Of a stretch of 64,000 nt of DNA, positions 60,301 to 64,000 are shown piece after piece. How positions within the stretch are numbered: position 1 is the first letter of the stretch; every line of letters begins with the position of its first letter. Source of the DNA: Juglans regia (Eukaryota; Streptophyta; Magnoliopsida; Fagales; Juglandaceae). The notes below the pieces were generated by a model that was given only the letters and a program-made list of their open reading frames with translations, did not search any database and had not been told where the DNA came from. The position numbers were made by a program, and so were the translations under genes. Location: positions 28,577,555 through 28,641,554 of the forward strand of contig NC_049901.1 in NCBI RefSeq assembly GCF_001411555.2, in the 5' to 3' direction.

Positions 60301-61280
60301 CTTAAAAGGGCCATGAGTGTGGGTCAAGAGCTCATGGCCCTTTCGGGCTTGAGTAAGATGGGGACCTTGTTTTTTTTTTTCTAGAGTTTGAGGATTGAAA
60401 AGAGGCCTCAAGTCCACAAAGGTGGGGCTTGAAAGGCTTTCCTTGGCTTAATTGGGCCATGGCTCAAATCTATACCAAGCTTGGCCCAAAAGCCTTATGC
60501 CTTCCTCGTACTTGGGCCAAGCCTATCCTACCAAGTCTTGCACTCCTATGACGCTTGGTTTAGGGCTTATAAGGATTGGCCCATAATTGTCCTAAGGTTC
60601 TAAAGACCTTAATAGGATTATTAATGGGTTTGCTTCTCTAAACCTTCATGCTTAATAAGTTCGGCCTAATACCTTTATTAGGCCCAATGGCCTTATGTCC
60701 TTTTTATTGGGCCTATTTTCTAGTATCCTCTAAGAAAGGCTTAAACCTTTTTATCTCCCAAATTGGGCGTAAAGATTTTTAACATCTTCACCTTAGACCA
60801 TCACATCCTTAGTGCATTAGGGCCCTAAAGTCTTATGTCCATCAAGTAGGAGCTAAATATTGCCTCTCCTAAGCATTTATACCCAAAAAGCTTGGGCCCT
60901 TAGTAAACCACTCTTGGGCCTTCTCCAATTCCATCAAATATTTAACCCAAATTGCTTAACCCATTAATGTGGCAACCATCCAATATGCCATGTGTCATTC
61001 CCTTATGGGCCTCTAGGCTTCTTATTCTCAAAATTAATAAAGTACTAGAAATTCTCCAAAATAATATTACTAACCAATCAACCTCCAAAAATTTCCTTTT
61101 TCCTCAAAAATCAATATTGCATTAGAATCTTCTAAGAATAATTCTAAACCCAAAGTATACGGCCATTTTGCCAACTCAAGTATCCAAAGTTGTTCTTATT
61201 ATAGAATAGCTGAACTCCAAATTAACTAGGATTAAGGCTACTAAGGTCAATGCCTAAGGAGCTTTTTAGGCGGGGTGTTA
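57386..61280 (-). repeat. LTR of a Tekay/Del-like family, copy B3 (about 3.9 kb)
   Basis: On the - strand it starts TGTAACACCCCGCC at 61280. Landmarks in the shared order: TGAGATTT hairpin (57442-57462), GCACTGTGAGTACCT (57708), imperfect GTAAGTT...AACTTAC palindrome (58198-58218). It splits a tandem array, which continues at 61281 with a partial repeat of the sequence left of 57386. No coding domain was found. The left edge is uncertain by tens of bases, and no exact TSD was found. Confidence 0.65.
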
Positions 61281-62080
61281 CACCCGACATCACTCCTGAG
61301 ATAGCATCTCCACCAGCAAATGCCGAGTGTTCACACTTATACCATAATAGCTGCCAGGGGATTACCTTCGGGAATGAACCTTCTGAGTTAACTTGCCTCC
61401 GAGTTGCACAACCGCTTGAGGTGGACCCAGAGGGTTAACAGGCTCCCTAACCACTTTGCGTGGGTTACAACAAACATACTCTAACATTAGCCGCAATTCA
61501 CATCAGAAAAGGAGAGTTCACCAACACCATCGAAAACAAAGATGCTAGAAGAACATATGCCTTTCAACAAGACTTAGGGTGAGTCCACCCTTACAAGCTG
61601 CTCGACCCTTTTTACCATTTTTATAAAAAGTCAACAAGCAGGAAAGGTTAGGAACTGCTCGACCTCCAAGGTGCCCGAATAGGTGGGAAAGGTCTGGGAT
61701 CGCCCGACCTCCCAAGTGCCAGAACAGGCGGACAAGTCACTTGACTACCCGACCAACTTTCATACGCACTTTACGTGGTCGAGTACATCTCTAGCCATAG
61801 CTGACCCCTCACATCCTATGCGGTCGAGTACATCTCCTACCTTAGCTGAGCTACGTCCTCACATCCTACGCATCTTACACAGTTGAGCCCATCTCCCACC
61901 ATAGCCGAGCTACATGCTCGCGCCCTACGCATCTTACGCGGTCGAGTACATCTCCCGCCATAGCCGAGCTACATGCTCGCATCCTACAATGTTGACTACA
62001 TCTCTCGCCATAGTCGAGCTATGTGCTTGCACCCTACACATTTTACGCAGTCGAGCCCATCTCTCGCCTAATCTCACGCT
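61281..62080 (+). repeat. Tandem array of the second Tat-like 3' region, continued
   Basis: The beginning (CCCGACATCACTCCTGAGATAGCATCTCC) repeats 57325-57360. From about 61755 to 62075 there are about six copies of a unit of about 60 bp containing CGGTCGAGTACATCTC, CATAGCCGAGCTACATGCTCG and CATCTTACGC. Confidence 0.75.
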
Positions 62081-62099
62081 CAGATTTCTTTACTACTTA

Positions 62100-62906
62100 A
62101 CTTGAGAGGAATGGATGATAAGGGATAGTCTCAAAATTCATTTCTTTGCAGACAGGGGTAGATATGTTCGAATCCATATTTTACCATTGGAGATTCTTAA
62201 GGTCTTTTTTGGAACAAATTGCCCTTAAGAATCATGGGCAACTATGAGGGGGTAAAATACACTTGGCCCAAAATGTTTAGCAAGGACCAACCCATCAAAG
62301 GGTCATCACTAGAAGACAAAGGAAGAGAGAGGGAAAGGCGACCGAGAAGGGACAAGGGAAGGCAAGGGGTAATGTGTTAGGAGAGAAAATGGGTGATTTA
62401 ACGTAAAGTAAAGTGAAGTGACATAAAGCAAAGGGGGGCAAGAGATAAAAGGGACAAGTACCTACAGTTTCAGGGACTTTTTAAAGGGTTGGAGGGATTT
62501 TCGGCCAGGCATTTGAGGGAGGGCTTTTTCTTCGACTTCTTCTGGAACCTCTAAAGAGAGAAATCCAGAGAGAAATCCAACAAGTAGATATCCAGCTCCC
62601 ATTGTACAGTGAGAAATGAGAAATTATGAGAGACTATAAACAAGCATATTATAGTGGATTTGCCCTCCCCAAACCCTTGTAGATGTAGGTCTAGTACCGA
62701 ACCATGTAAATCTGTGTGTCCATCTCTCCTTATTTTCTCCATGTTTAAATACTGTTCACCGCCATAGATATACATATGGACATCATATAGCCACACCGGA
62801 TCACCAACAGGGCTCCGTAACTCACCGATCGAGGCCCAGACACTTTAGTGCATTTGGGAATGGATCTTTCTCCCCTTCTGGGCTGCTCCATTTTTGGGTG
62901 TTAACA
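62100..62906 (+). repeat. Probable LTR of the second Tat-like element
   Basis: Contains TTATAGTGGATTTGCCCTCCC and GTACCGAACCATGTAAATCT (about 62649-62711), sequences I associate with the 3' part of Tat-type LTRs, and it ends GGTGTTAACA. It lies after the tandem array, where the 3' LTR should be. The start is not defined. Confidence 0.45.
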
Positions 62907-64000
62907 CATGCAATGCAAAAAAATATGTATTTGTCTCCCATCCATATTCCTCAACATTTTCTTTAGAAAAACTTTAAAGCACATTCTATTTCAAAGAACA
63001 TTTTTCACTTTCGCATTTTAGAAACATGAAATTTTGAAAGAGAACATTTCATCACTCATTACTTTAGAAAAACATAACATTTTATGGTATTGTCACATCT
63101 CCCCTATATGTCCTATGAGTACCTATCGATGACTGTAGTACAACTGAAGTTGAAACTACGTCTTTGTCTGCAAACATCGTAACCCAATGCATTGCTCATA
63201 ACATTTCATCGTAATATAACATCATAATGTATGCACTCACCAACATTAGGTGCCATAAATGACTTCGCTCCTACATCCTTTAAAAAGAATCAATTCAAAG
63301 CCCGTTCCAATTCTTTGTCAACCTAGGAGTTACCACTCCATTTTTACTCACTCCAAAGTGGGCAAATGAGTTCCACTTGGATAATTCCCCATCCTAGCTT
63401 ATGGTGTCGTGAAAAAATTTATTTCCATGCTATACTTTAAAAATGTATTTCATGACATGTGCATATATAATAAACTTTATGTGAAAATGACATTTACATA
63501 TGCAATATGCTAAAATGTTGAAAAATTCACATGTCATGTAAGCAATTAATGAAATGCTCAATGATGTATCATATGATGTTTCATGCTCAAAATGACATTT
63601 ATAATATGAATGTGGCATTTATACAAGAATCATAGATAAATTATCTAAAAGCTAGAAGCTAACTTACAAACTTTCTGAATGCTTAGAGAATTGGTGCGAT
63701 TGTAATAAAAGTTATTCTAACTTAAGAATAGCATAGCATGAAAGAGGGGTGGTTCAACCAAGTGGTTCATGGTAGTGCCTTTCTTTGAGCCAATCGGTTG
63801 GGCTACGTTGGGGAGGTAATTGGGTAAGCTTTCACTTGAGTGCTTTGATGCACTTCCAAGGGAAAAAATGACAAGGGAGGTGGCATGGGGAAGTGAGGTA
63901 ATTAGGAGCAGAAATTCTTTGAAGAAACAAGATGCAGCCAATTTGAATTCATCTATCTTCCTAGGTGAATAGTTGAGTTTTTGGCTTTTATTTCTTGGAA
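62907..64000 (-). repeat. LTR of a Tekay/Del-like family, copy B4 (runs off the window)
   Basis: Parallels 57515-58260 of copy B3: TGTCTCCCATCCA, CTATGAGTACCTATCGATGACTGTAGTACAACT, the CCACTTGGATAATTCCCCATCCTAGC block, and half of the GTAAGTT palindrome (CTAACTTAC at 63656). It continues past the right edge. A - strand frame at 63941-63717 is part of this repeat and is not called as a gene. Confidence 0.6.

Overview
This is plant nuclear DNA, from a woody eudicot. At the left edge are two intact host genes. The remaining ~60 kb is a retrotransposon nest: truncated Ty3/gypsy and Ty1/copia pol genes, TG...CA long terminal repeats (LTRs) with 5-bp target-site duplications (TSDs), MITEs and tandem arrays. 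Two ~200-bp MITE copies look to me like a type common in Fagales (walnut, hickory, oak); that is pattern memory, not a search. No rRNA, tRNA, CRISPR or bacterial-type operon was seen.

Host genes (1-4001): an intronless PLS/E-class pentatricopeptide repeat gene on the + strand, resembling Arabidopsis At2g42920, and a convergent intronless AT-hook gene on the - strand, resembling AHL16/TEK (At2g42940). These genes are also close neighbours in Arabidopsis, so this looks like conserved microsynteny.

Nest 1 (4002-20462): an old Ty1/copia element with TSD AAACC on both sides. A nearly intact Reina-type chromovirus (4066-10707, - strand, TSD GAAAG) sits in its 5' LTR. Two solo LTRs (11011-13953, TSD CCAAC; 15829-18038, TSD CCTCT) interrupt its body. 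The nest ends about 0.5 kb upstream of the AHL16-like start codon. Next come a MITE and an 884-bp hAT-type element with an 8-bp TSD.

Nest 2 (about 23150-43000): a decayed Tat-lineage gypsy element. In order it has a leader with primer-binding site (PBS), gag, RT, RNase H, a second RNase H, integrase, a tandem array and an antisense coiled-coil reading frame. LTR-like sequence (24498-28339), a 5.66-kb TG...CA unit (30611-36272) and a 1.77-kb solo LTR (37362-39134, TSD CTTAC) split it.

Nest 3 (about 43010-64000): LTRs of Tekay/Del-like type, mostly in - orientation, a Tekay integrase/chromodomain remnant, and a second Tat-like 3' region with tandem arrays. Inside one of these LTRs lies the most unusual object in the window (48099 to about 51240). 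It is an LTR-flanked element with a PBS-like start and a polypurine tract. Its interior is cDNA-like sequence from two unrelated host genes, the 20S proteasome beta-3 subunit (PBC) and a multi-KH RNA-binding protein (HEN4/RCF3 type), fused in one reading frame interrupted by only two stop codons. Its two LTR copies are about 98% identical by eye, so it appears to be a fairly recent retrotransposon gene-capture event.
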